The translations under genes and the position numbers were made by a program. 5,962 nt of DNA. It comes from Desulfobacteraceae bacterium (GTDB lineage Bacteria; Desulfobacterota; Desulfobacteria; Desulfobacterales; Desulfobacteraceae). Below, piece by piece: positions 1-5,258 of this stretch (position 1 is the first letter of the stretch; every line of letters starts with the position of its first letter). The notes under the pieces are model-generated. The model was not told where the DNA came from, made no database searches, and was given only the letters and a program-made list of their open reading frames with translations. Where the stretch lies: positions 1 through 5,962 of the forward strand of contig JAAEMC010000040.1 in the NCBI GenBank assembly GCA_024225895.1, in the 5' to 3' direction.

Positions 1-58
1 CAGTATTTATGCTAATCAAAGTTAATATTGCAATTGTATTAAAAAATGCTCTGATCAT
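1..58 (-). CDS. Possible N-terminus of an exported or membrane protein, cut by the window edge
   Basis: On the minus strand an ATG at 58-56 opens a frame that stays open to base 1 and reads MIRAFFNTIAILTLISINT. One basic residue followed by a hydrophobic run looks like the start of a signal peptide or membrane anchor. An in-frame stop at 76-74 lies just upstream, so this ATG is the first usable one. A weak AAAGG at 75-71 sits 12 bases away, which is farther than ideal. The frame would be divergent from the small membrane protein gene at 169. Only 19 codons are visible, so no family can be named, and an AT-rich chance frame is quite possible. Confidence 0.3.
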   Translation of the reverse strand, partial: MIRAFFNTIAILTLISINT

Positions 59-91
59 ATTTTTTGCTTGCCTTTATCTTAGAAAAGAATC

Positions 92-120
92 TTGTTCAAC
101 TGGTTAATGCCTGATAGAAT
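92..120 (+). promoter_or_regulatory. Sigma-70-type promoter of the small membrane protein gene
   Basis: TTGTTC (92-97) and TAGAAT (115-120) are separated by exactly 17 bases. A TG one base before the -10 box (112-113) makes it an extended -10. Transcription would begin near 127, about 40 bases before the start codon at 169. A perfect 5-bp dyad, CTGAT-aga-ATCAG (111-123), covers the -10 box and could be an operator. Confidence 0.55.
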
Positions 121-168
121 CAGATAGAGAATATCGCTTTTTAAACAAATATGAAAGGACAATTTATT

Positions 169-342
169 ATGGATATGGGTGTTGTTGGGATCGTTGCAGT
201 GGCGGGTTTAATCATTGGCCCTATTATTGCTTTTATGATGAAAAAACCCATAATTAAAATCCTGTTATTTGCAGGGATTGGTTTTATAGTGGGGGCCGGT
301 GCTGGTTATTGTATCGCACCTTTTGTCATATCCTTTTTGTAA
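169..342 (+). CDS. Small two-helix membrane protein, unknown function (57 aa)
   Basis: I do not recognise a family. The protein is almost entirely hydrophobic and forms a helical hairpin: a first segment at about residues 4-23 (Gly/Ile/Val-rich), a short basic turn KKPIIK, then a second segment at about residues 30-55 with a glycine-rich stretch GIGFIVGAGAG. By the positive-inside rule the KK turn should be cytoplasmic and both termini outside. The frame is open from an ATG at 151, but the ATG at 169 is preferred because GAAAGGA at 153-159 lies 9 bases before it and would be inside the gene otherwise. A good promoter lies upstream at 92-120. The gene is monocistronic as far as can be seen, with a stem-loop at 396-426 after it. 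The glycine-zipper look recalls small membrane peptides and holin-like proteins, but that is only resemblance. The promoter, Shine-Dalgarno site and clean topology argue that it is real. Confidence 0.6.
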   Translation: MDMGVVGIVAVAGLIIGPIIAFMMKKPIIKILLFAGIGFIVGAGAGYCIAPFVISFL

Positions 343-374
343 AATTTGCATAAAAACATGACCATGACATAAAT

Positions 375-387
375 ATTGGAATCCAAT
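375..387. repeat. Short inverted repeat after the small membrane gene
   Basis: ATTGG-aat-CCAAT is a perfect 5-bp stem with a 3-base loop (or a 13-bp palindrome), 33 bases after the stop at 342. It is followed by TTTAAT rather than a real T-run, so at best it is a weak terminator on the plus strand. It may be chance in AT-rich DNA. Confidence 0.25.
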
Positions 388-395
388 TTAATCCC

Positions 396-426
396 TTCTT
401 AAAGATCCCCTGCATCTTGTTAAGAA
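396..426. terminator. Stem-loop between convergent genes, possible bidirectional 3' structure
   Basis: TTCTTAA (396-402) pairs with TTAAGAA (420-426), and AGAT (403-406) pairs with ATCT (414-417). This leaves a 7-base loop CCCCTGC and a 2-base bulge TG. That makes 11 pairs in a 31-base element between the small membrane gene (ends 342) and the oppositely directed HxlR gene (ends 552). The stem is AT-rich and no T-run follows on either strand, so it is not a textbook intrinsic terminator. It could protect 3' ends from both sides. The rest of 343-551 shows no coding potential that I can support. Confidence 0.35.
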
Positions 427-551
427 TTCCCTGAATTATTTGGATTTATAGCAAATCGCAAAAATATGTTTCGATACTACGGTACCTGTTTCTATCATGT
501 GTGGCTAAGATTCTCTTGATACTACAATCAATTTGCTCAAAGGCGATTCCA

Positions 552-986
552 TTAATCTATCATGTTTTTAGGAACTTTATTTTGGGAATCGCTATAATCA
601 TTTTGTTGTTCATAATCACTGTTGTCTTTATATGGCCCGTCCAGCCCAAAGCGTTGTTCATATTGGATGCCCCATTCCTTGAGCTGTTGTAGTGTAGGAA
701 GAATGGTTTCGCCGAATTCAGTCAATGAATATTCGACTTTCGGAGGCACCTGTTTGTATACTTTCCGGTGGACAAGTTCATCTGCTTCCAGTTCGCGCAG
801 CTGTTGAATCAACATCTTTTCTGTGATATTGGGCATGGCCTTTTTAAGCTCTCCGAACCGAAGGACCTTTTCATTTCCCAGGTGGTATAAAATAATGGAT
901 TTCCATTTACCGCCAATGACTTGAAGGGTCAATTCAAAATAGCAGTAATATTTTTTCTTGTTTGTCTTTTGTTTGCAGGTTTTCAT
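552..986 (-). CDS. HxlR-family winged-helix transcriptional regulator
   Basis: This is a dimeric DNA-binding regulator of the HxlR (DUF24) family, part of the wider MarR-like winged-helix group, acting in the cytoplasm. Diagnostic stretches are VIGGKWKSIILYHL (about residues 23-36), RFGELKKAMPNITEKMLIQQLRELEAD (about 43-69, recognition helix region) and KVEYSLTEFGE (wing, about 83-93). The family's redox-sensing cysteine is present as C15, 13 residues before W28, as in the usual CPxxxTLxVIGGKW block. Reactive electrophiles or oxidants modify it in studied members such as YodB. The protein has 144 residues; the last 25 or so are a polar, acidic, Asn/Gln/Asp-rich tail beyond the usual domain. 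No Shine-Dalgarno site precedes the ATG, only an A-run, but no other start fits because an in-frame stop lies at 1007-1005. The gene is divergent from the nitroreductase, its likely target, and is probably autoregulated from the shared 164-bp gap. Confidence 0.93.
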   Translation of the reverse strand: MKTCKQKTNKKKYYCYFELTLQVIGGKWKSIILYHLGNEKVLRFGELKKAMPNITEKMLIQQLRELEADELVHRKVYKQVPPKVEYSLTEFGETILPTLQQLKEWGIQYEQRFGLDGPYKDNSDYEQQNDYSDSQNKVPKNMID

Positions 987-1036
987 TTTTTTTAAAATTG
1001 TTTTTTATTTTTTATAATAATATCAGCAAACTATCA

Positions 1037-1070
1037 TTTTTGTATGTACCTTACTTTTTTGTAGGTACTT
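1037..1070. promoter_or_regulatory. Repeated GTAC element, probable HxlR operator
   Basis: TTTTTGTATGTACCT (1037-1051) and TTTTTGTAGGTACTT (1056-1070) agree at 13 of 15 positions, with starts 19 bp apart. The same stretch also contains the inverted pair GTACC (1046-1050) / GGTAC (1064-1068). It lies between the divergent HxlR and nitroreductase genes, just upstream of the nitroreductase -10 box. Assignment to the HxlR protein rests on position and symmetry, not on a measured site. Confidence 0.5.
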
Positions 1071-1085
1071 GATAAATAGTCTGCA

Positions 1086-1094
1086 TGATATACT
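1086..1094 (+). promoter_or_regulatory. Extended -10 of the nitroreductase promoter
   Basis: TGATATACT contains the extended -10 TGn followed by TATACT (1089-1094, one mismatch to TATAAT). No good -35 hexamer stands 17 bases upstream. The nearest candidate, TTGATA (1069-1074), leaves only 14 bases. The extended motif, or help from a regulator bound at 1037-1070, could compensate. The transcript would start near 1101, about 50 bases before the start codon. Confidence 0.45.
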
Positions 1095-1150
1095 ATTAAC
1101 ATAAAGCCGCGGTAAATATCAAATAACCAAATAAAAAAAGGAAGCACAAA

Positions 1151-1714
1151 ATGACAGACTTTTTAACCACCCTTCAAGCCAGATGCAGTATTCGCAAATT
1201 TGAACAAGCCCCAGTCACAAAACAAGAATTGGCATCAGTGCTTGAGGCGGTTCAGTGTTCACAATCCTGGAGCAATACCCAATGCTGGACCCTTATCCTC
1301 TTAGAAGATGAGAATATCCGCCAACAGCTTCAGCAAACCGTTCCCACCAAAAACCCTGCCTTCAGGGCTATAACAGATGCCGGCCTTCTCATTGCCATGT
1401 GCGCGCAAAAAAATTTGGCAGGATACTTTAAAAATGAGGCAGGATCGGTTTTAGGGGACTGGTATATGCATGACATTGGAATTGCCACACAAAATCTTTG
1501 CAACCAGGCACATGCCATAGGGCTTGGCACTGTTGTCGTAGGCTGGCTGGATCACAATAAAGCACAAAAAATACTTGAACTGCCTGATGATTACCAGTTG
1601 GTATCCCTGATTCCGTTGGGCCGTCCTGCTCAAAAAGGGAAATCGCCCAAAAGAAAATCCATCAGCGAATTTGTCTTTTACGATAAATATGGGGCAAAAA
1701 AAGTTTTACCCTGA
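1151..1714 (+). CDS. Nitroreductase-family FMN oxidoreductase
   Basis: This is a cytoplasmic flavoenzyme of the nitroreductase superfamily, expected to bind FMN as a homodimer and reduce nitro compounds, quinones or related electrophiles with NAD(P)H. Its own substrate is unknown. The N-terminal RCSIRKF (residues 11-17) is the FMN-phosphate motif usually seen as RRSIRxF. WSNTQCWTLILLED (40-53) corresponds to the usual NxQPWxF block, with Cys in place of Pro. GDWYMHDIGIATQNLCNQAHAIGLGTVVVGW is the conserved second half of the fold, followed by the typical ending LPDDYQLVSLIPLGRPAQ. At 187 residues it matches the compact members of the family. AAGGA at 1138-1142 lies 8 bases before the ATG. The gene is divergent from an HxlR regulator, an arrangement often found for stress-induced quinone or nitro reductases, so induction by electrophiles is likely. 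It converges on the carbonic anhydrase gene with 26 bases between the stops. Confidence 0.9.
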   Translation: MTDFLTTLQARCSIRKFEQAPVTKQELASVLEAVQCSQSWSNTQCWTLILLEDENIRQQLQQTVPTKNPAFRAITDAGLLIAMCAQKNLAGYFKNEAGSVLGDWYMHDIGIATQNLCNQAHAIGLGTVVVGWLDHNKAQKILELPDDYQLVSLIPLGRPAQKGKSPKRKSISEFVFYDKYGAKKVLP

Positions 1715-1731
1715 TACGACAAATATATCAG
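1711..1731. terminator. Weak inverted repeat between convergent stops
   Basis: CTGATA (1711-1716) pairs with TATCAG (1726-1731) around a 9-base loop. The element overlaps the nitroreductase stop codon and lies in the 26-base gap before the carbonic anhydrase stop. On the minus strand the stem is followed, after a short gap, by a 7-base T-run (complement of the A-run near 1699-1705), so it could end the carbonic anhydrase transcript. A 6-bp AT-rich stem is weak evidence. Confidence 0.25.
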
Positions 1732-1740
1732 CATTGGGGT

Positions 1741-2496
1741 TTACTCTAAAATCATCCTTGCATTTACAGGCTGCACAGGCCGGTTATTGGGGTGCCCCAC
1801 CACACTTTTAAATTTATCAATTTGTGCCTTGGCAGCGGTGACATGTGATTTCATGACCAGCCATCTGACCCCTTCTGAGCATGGAGGAGTTGTCAATGAG
1901 CCGTTAAAACGATAATAGCTTCTGTCTTTGGGCAATAATAAATTCGCATCCACGGGCTGTACCAGTGCTGCTTTTCCGCCGGCCATTGCCGGCATTTGTG
2001 CCCATGCCTTTTCCAATTCATTATTCTTTGCATCCTTTGCACTGGTTTCAAACATCAGGGCAACAACAGCCAGGGCGCCTTTATTGTCTGCATGAACAAA
2101 ATGAGCTTCCATGGGAAATGACTTGCCCTCAATGATATTTTCACTGGGTGAATGGAAGTGGAATTGCTTTAGCTCAAATGAGATACCATCTATTGTTATG
2201 CTGCTTTGCGTGTTGTAATTAACCTGGATAGTATGACCGTTATTGATCACCTGGGTGCCCCCTGCCTGATAATTAAAGGCCAAAGGCGGCAGATCACTTT
2301 CAATCATCTTGGCAATGTCTATGGGCGACTGATTCCGGCCCTCAGCACAAGGGGTATACTCGGGTGCAAGATTACCCCAGAACTTGGGTCCTTCATGTCC
2401 GGAATATCCCCAATGGACCTTTTCCCCTGCAAATGTAACAACTGAAAAACAAACCCCGGTAATTAGTATAATCAGACACAAGCATTTCTTTTTCAT
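1741..2496 (-). CDS. Periplasmic alpha-type carbonic anhydrase
   Basis: This enzyme interconverts CO2 and bicarbonate at a zinc ion and is exported to the periplasm. Residues 1-23 form a signal peptide (basic MKKK, a hydrophobic core, likely cleavage after TFA). The mature domain has the alpha-class landmarks: RNQSPIDI (54-61), QFHFHSPSE (111-119) with zinc ligands H113 and H115, EAHFVH (130-135) with the third ligand H132, and SLTTPPCSEGV (200-210) with the Thr gatekeeper T202. H88 in NNGH matches the proton-shuttle histidine. C50 and C206 are placed to form the disulfide common in bacterial members. N120 stands where human CA II and many bacterial enzymes have His next to the conserved Glu, a mild change. 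At 251 residues the length is normal. AGAGAGG at 2508-2502 precedes the ATG by 5 bases. It lies 170 bases downstream of the ABC binding-protein gene on the same strand, and may have its own promoter at 2615-2642. Confidence 0.96.
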   Translation of the reverse strand: MKKKCLCLIILITGVCFSVVTFAGEKVHWGYSGHEGPKFWGNLAPEYTPCAEGRNQSPIDIAKMIESDLPPLAFNYQAGGTQVINNGHTIQVNYNTQSSITIDGISFELKQFHFHSPSENIIEGKSFPMEAHFVHADNKGALAVVALMFETSAKDAKNNELEKAWAQMPAMAGGKAALVQPVDANLLLPKDRSYYRFNGSLTTPPCSEGVRWLVMKSHVTAAKAQIDKFKSVVGHPNNRPVQPVNARMILE

Positions 2497-2556
2497 GGAT
2501 GCCTCTCTTTGTAAATTTTAGTTTTAAATACCTTGGATGGAAAAAAGATATTTCTA

Positions 2557-2575
2557 TTCCAACAGCCTTCCAACA
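2557..2575. repeat. Two 8-bp direct repeats in the carbonic anhydrase leader
   Basis: TTCCAACA occurs at 2557-2564 and 2568-2575 (plus-strand reading), with period 11 bp, about one helical turn. It lies between the likely promoter and the start of the carbonic anhydrase gene. Spacing on one face of the helix could suit a regulator, but no known site is recognised. Confidence 0.3.
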
Positions 2576-2584
2576 TTGCATACT

Positions 2585-2606
2585 GAACAAGGCTATGCCT
2601 GGGTTC
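2585..2606 (-). other. Stem-loop at the predicted 5' end of the carbonic anhydrase mRNA
   Basis: GAAC (2585-2588) pairs with GTTC (2603-2606), and AGGC (2590-2593) pairs with GCCT (2597-2600), around a TAT loop with a small internal bulge. If the promoter at 2615-2642 is right, the transcript begins at about 2608 and this hairpin sits almost at its 5' terminus. No T-run follows on the minus strand, so it is not a terminator for the upstream transporter operon. Confidence 0.35.
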
Positions 2607-2614
2607 AATTATGT

Positions 2615-2642
2615 TTTATATGCAAATTAAATTAACTGTCTA
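2615..2642 (-). promoter_or_regulatory. Likely promoter of the carbonic anhydrase gene
   Basis: On the minus strand TAGACA (2642-2637, five of six to TTGACA) and TATAAA (2620-2615, five of six to TATAAT) are separated by 16 bases. Transcription would start near 2608, giving a leader of about 110 bases before the ATG at 2496. AT-rich sequence raises the chance of a false match. Confidence 0.4.
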
Positions 2643-2666
2643 TTTATAAATTCATTGCCTGTCATT

Positions 2667-3674
2667 TCACGGCAGGATTAAATGCTTTTCAATAAAAACC
2701 GCTTTTTTAATCTGTTTTTCCTTGAGCATGATGGCTTCGGTCTGTTTCCATGCATCTACGTCAATGGTGCCGATTCGAATATTGTCAGCGGGTTTGATCA
2801 GTGTTCTTGTCACAACGAGTTGTTTTTGGCGGATCTCATCACTGTTTCCCTTGTCCAGCCTTTTGACGACTTCTAAACAGACTGCTTCATTTTCAGGGGC
2901 CATGGCAGCTTCCCAGGCTCCTAAAAGGGCAGTTAGAAACCTGGCCACAATGTCAGGATTTTTTTCTACCATGGATTGGGAGGTGACAACTGAATTAGCG
3001 ACAAATTTTATGCCAAAGTCAGCGGGGTTGAAAAAGAGAACATCCTCCCCTTCTTTGGCCAGGCGTGTTTTTAAAATCACTCCCTGGGAATTTCGATAGA
3101 CCGGCCAGACTTCCACCTTTCTTTTAAAAAACGGGGTAAAGTCAAAGCGGACTCCGGTGATTTTAACTTCGGATTTTAAAAGACCGGCCCTGGCCAAAAG
3201 AGTATTCATGATGGTCTCGTCATTACCGCCAAAGGTGACGCCGATATTGCGACCCTTTAAATCTGCCGGGACTTTGATTTCAGGTTTGTCTGCCCGGTAG
3301 ATCCACTGCATGGGGTTGACCTGGAAAAGCTGGGCAATTACCACAACTTTTGCACCTTTGGAAAGGGCCCGGATGACCTGGTCTGCCGAAGCCACGCCAA
3401 AATCCGCATACCCCAGCTCCAACTCCTTGATGGCGTTTTTTTCAGGGCTGCCTTCTTTTACATTCACCTTTAACTCTTTTGCCGCAAAAAAGCCTTTGGC
3501 ATCGGCATAGATATCCCCGGCTACACTAGTGTTAAAAAGCCATTTTAGCCGGTAATCCAACTTCACTTCTTTGGCCGCGCAAAAAGGCTGCCCAACGGCA
3601 ATAATTACCCCAAAAAAGACAATAGCCAAAAAAATCTGCTTTATTTTGTAAATCCCTGTTTTGAGATGTGTCAT
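2667..3674 (-). CDS. ABC transporter periplasmic substrate-binding protein, THI5/NMT1 type
   Basis: This protein captures the solute in the periplasm and delivers it to the permease encoded just upstream. Residues 1-34 form a signal peptide with hydrophobic core IFLAIVFFGVIIAV and probable cleavage near FCAA. The mature part has the THI5/NMT1 pattern: LKWLFNTSVAGDIYADAKGFF (residues 43-63), GYADFGVASADQV (88-100), VPADLKGRNIGV (135-146), GEDVLFFNPADFGIKF (209-224) and KNPDIVARFL followed by GAWEAA (238-257). These resemble ThiY/RibY, which bind a pyrimidine thiamine precursor or riboflavin, more than the longer NrtA/CmpA proteins. The ligand cannot be read from sequence. An in-frame ATG at 3704 would give 345 residues, but the ATG at 3674 (335 residues) is chosen: it overlaps the permease stop as ATGA, and AGGGGA lies 9 bases before it. 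It is the third gene of the operon and translationally coupled to the permease. Confidence 0.88.
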   Translation of the reverse strand: MTHLKTGIYKIKQIFLAIVFFGVIIAVGQPFCAAKEVKLDYRLKWLFNTSVAGDIYADAKGFFAAKELKVNVKEGSPEKNAIKELELGYADFGVASADQVIRALSKGAKVVVIAQLFQVNPMQWIYRADKPEIKVPADLKGRNIGVTFGGNDETIMNTLLARAGLLKSEVKITGVRFDFTPFFKRKVEVWPVYRNSQGVILKTRLAKEGEDVLFFNPADFGIKFVANSVVTSQSMVEKNPDIVARFLTALLGAWEAAMAPENEAVCLEVVKRLDKGNSDEIRQKQLVVTRTLIKPADNIRIGTIDVDAWKQTEAIMLKEKQIKKAVFIEKHLILP

Positions 3675-4438
3675 AACAGCATGTCCCCTTTTGAAATTGA
3701 CCACTTGCTTTTGATATTCTCACCAATGGTTTCCAGCATGCCCTGGTATATGGAAATCACAATACCAATCAAAAACAAGGCCACAAAGATTTTGGCAAGA
3801 TCACTCTGGTATAGGGCAATTCTTATCCCATAACCAATACCGGCATCTGCAGCAATAAACTCCGCCACAATGGTACCGGCCATGGCCAAAGTTGCACTGC
3901 CTGCAATCACGGTAACCAGCTTGCTTAAATTTTCAAATGCCCTGATTTTCACCTCCAACTGCCATCGCATCCGGCCGGTCACAATGTAAAAATGCTCAAT
4001 ATCCCTTACAGGAGCTGCCATCACCCCTAAAACAGATAACAGCAGGGGAAAATAACAGATCATGGAGGCAATAAGTAATCGTGACAGGAATCCATCCCCC
4101 AGCAGGATGAAAATAATGGGGGCCAATGCCACAATGGGATAGGCCTGGATATTATAAGCAGTCACTTTGATAAAAGAGCCGATCCAGGAGGATTTCCTTC
4201 CGGCAATACCCACGGTAAAGGCCATGATTATAGAAATCAACTGGCCCAGGATAGTAACAGACAAAGTATTGAATACATCATAAATATAGGTGGGTGCGAC
4301 CTGGCCGGCTATTTCAATAATACCACCAATACCGGGGATGACATAGTTGGAAAGGGAAAAGGCATATTTAATCATCAATAAAAAGAGAATCCCGACACAA
4401 TAGACTATCAGAAACTGGTATATCCGTCTAAAAAGCAT
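3671..4438 (-). CDS. ABC transporter inner-membrane permease
   Basis: This is the transmembrane subunit of the importer, of the binding-protein-dependent permease family (SsuC/TauC/ThiX-like). About six hydrophobic segments are visible near residues 7-24, 58-78, 95-113, 119-138, 172-192 and 213-231. The cytoplasmic coupling (EAA) loop is E148-H-F followed by TGRMRWQLEVKIRAFENL (154-171). The glycine and the RWQ are kept, but the usual alanines after Glu and the I-x-L-P ending (here IRAF) are missing. The following TLAMAGTIVAEFIAADAGIG is the conserved segment typical of this subfamily. The 255 residues are normal in length. The start ATG overlaps the ATPase stop by 11 bases and has GGAG 7 bases upstream inside the ATPase gene. 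The stop overlaps the start of the binding-protein gene as ATGA, so the three genes form one tightly coupled unit. Confidence 0.92.
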   Translation of the reverse strand: MLFRRIYQFLIVYCVGILFLLMIKYAFSLSNYVIPGIGGIIEIAGQVAPTYIYDVFNTLSVTILGQLISIIMAFTVGIAGRKSSWIGSFIKVTAYNIQAYPIVALAPIIFILLGDGFLSRLLIASMICYFPLLLSVLGVMAAPVRDIEHFYIVTGRMRWQLEVKIRAFENLSKLVTVIAGSATLAMAGTIVAEFIAADAGIGYGIRIALYQSDLAKIFVALFLIGIVISIYQGMLETIGENIKSKWSISKGDMLL

Positions 4439-5120
4439 TCATGATCTCCAAAATGGTCTGGTCCAGTTTCTCTTTATCCAGATCCTGCTTTGATTTGCAG
4501 TCCTGGCCTTTGACCATGGAATATCCCTTATGTCCCTTTGGATCGCTGAAGACAAGAATGTCGCTGCAAAACTTTGATACTTCCCGAAGATTATGGGAAA
4601 TATATAAAAACATTTTGTCATTGAAAAGCGTTTTAATGGCCAGGATTATATCCTGACGAAGTTTTTCATCTACATTGGCCAGGCTTTCATCCATGATCAG
4701 AAGGTCAAAATCCTGCAAAAGATAACGGATCAGGTTAATACGGTTCTGCTGCCCCATGGAAAGCTGGGAGAACCGTGACCCCATCAGGTCCTCAAGTTTA
4801 AAAATACCAATAAGATCTGTTTTCAAACCGTCTCTGCCTTCCGGTGTGACCTTGGAAAGATGGTTGCCGATGCTGGCCCAGCCCGGAAGCCTTTCCAGAT
4901 TATATGAATAGAGGATGGTAGACAGACCGTGGGTCTTGATCTTTCCTGTAAAGGAATTGATACCATTGGCAATGAGCTTGGCAAGGGAGGTTTTTCCCAC
5001 CCCTGATGGTCCGAAAACAGCCTTAAACCCGGAATCTGCCATGGAAAAGCTCAAATTATTAATGACAATGGTCTCGGTTTGAGGATATGTAAAGTTTAAA
5101 TTATGGCACTCAAGAAGCAT
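4428..5120 (-). CDS. ABC transporter ATP-binding protein with an altered Q-loop
   Basis: This is the cytoplasmic ATPase that powers the importer, related to SsuB/TauB/ThiZ. Walker A is GPSGVGKTS (residues 37-45), the signature is LSMGQ (120-124), Walker B is LLIMDE (140-145), the D-loop is ANVD (148-151) and the switch histidine is H176 in YISHN. These indicate a competent ATPase. The Q-loop is odd: the usual FQxxRLLPW block reads YNLERLPGW (73-81), with Asn at the position of the Gln that contacts Mg and couples to the permease, and no other Gln between residues 60 and 118. A TTG at 5132 and an ATG at 5126 are in frame, but GGAG at 5130-5127 lies 6 bases before the ATG at 5120, which is the chosen start (230 residues). 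It is the first gene of the operon, followed by the permease with an 11-base overlap. The tail after residue 192 is a short lysine-rich extension. Confidence 0.92.
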   Translation of the reverse strand: MLLECHNLNFTYPQTETIVINNLSFSMADSGFKAVFGPSGVGKTSLAKLIANGINSFTGKIKTHGLSTILYSYNLERLPGWASIGNHLSKVTPEGRDGLKTDLIGIFKLEDLMGSRFSQLSMGQQNRINLIRYLLQDFDLLIMDESLANVDEKLRQDIILAIKTLFNDKMFLYISHNLREVSKFCSDILVFSDPKGHKGYSMVKGQDCKSKQDLDKEKLDQTILEIMNAF

Positions 5121-5154
5121 CACCATCTCCAAAATAATAGTTCAAGGCTTTCTC

Positions 5155-5163
5155 ATAGTACCA
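5155..5163 (-). promoter_or_regulatory. Possible extended -10 promoter of the ABC operon
   Basis: On the minus strand TGG followed by TACTAT (5160-5155) makes an extended -10 element. Transcription would start about 28 bases before the ATPase ATG. No good -35 box is seen. The 138-base gap upstream of the ATPase also holds a 10-bp palindrome, TTCATATGAA (5219-5228), and an AACT/AGTT inverted pair (5199-5215). Neither has a strong T-run behind it, and no riboswitch core motif (TPP, FMN) is recognisable. Confidence 0.3.
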
Positions 5164-5258
5164 TTACAGGGCTTACGCTGAAAAATCAATGCGCTTACAA
5201 CTGCCTCGACGAGTTATTTTCATATGAATCTTCTTTTTTTTGAAACGCTTCGTAACCA

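Noticed and set aside
449..459. TAGCAAATCGC at 449-459, repeated at 5861-5871
   Set aside because: An 11-base match in a 6-kb AT-rich window is expected by chance, and the second copy is inside the deformylase coding sequence.
463..519. Short plus-strand ATG frame of 17 codons in the 343-551 gap
   Set aside because: No ribosome binding site, no promoter and no recognisable composition; ordinary chance frame.
501..692. Plus-strand hydrophobic 63-codon frame with a membrane-helix-like stretch
   Set aside because: It begins with GTG, has no clear ribosome binding site and lies largely antisense to the HxlR gene. Complements of Asn/Lys/Asp/Gln-rich codons in the regulator's polar tail read as Ile/Leu/Phe/Val, which explains the hydrophobicity.
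2393..2608. Minus-strand 71-codon frame across the start of the carbonic anhydrase gene
   Set aside because: It overlaps a certain gene in another frame and resembles no known protein. Only the carbonic anhydrase frame has a good ribosome binding site and signal peptide.
2650..2675. TGCC/GGCA hairpin at the end of the binding-protein gene as an operon terminator
   Set aside because: Only four pairs with an 11-base loop, and no T-run follows on the minus strand.
3675..3704. Upstream in-frame ATG giving a 345-residue binding protein
   Set aside because: It lacks a good ribosome binding site and would add a 10-residue extension lying inside the permease gene. The ATGA overlap start at 3674 has AGGGGA at correct spacing.
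5133..5258. Possible TPP or FMN riboswitch upstream of the THI5-like importer
   Set aside because: The conserved cores (CTGAGA and the CTGATCTGGATAATGCCAGC-type block for TPP; the GGGCAGGG and ACCGGCGGT blocks for FMN) are not present on the minus strand.
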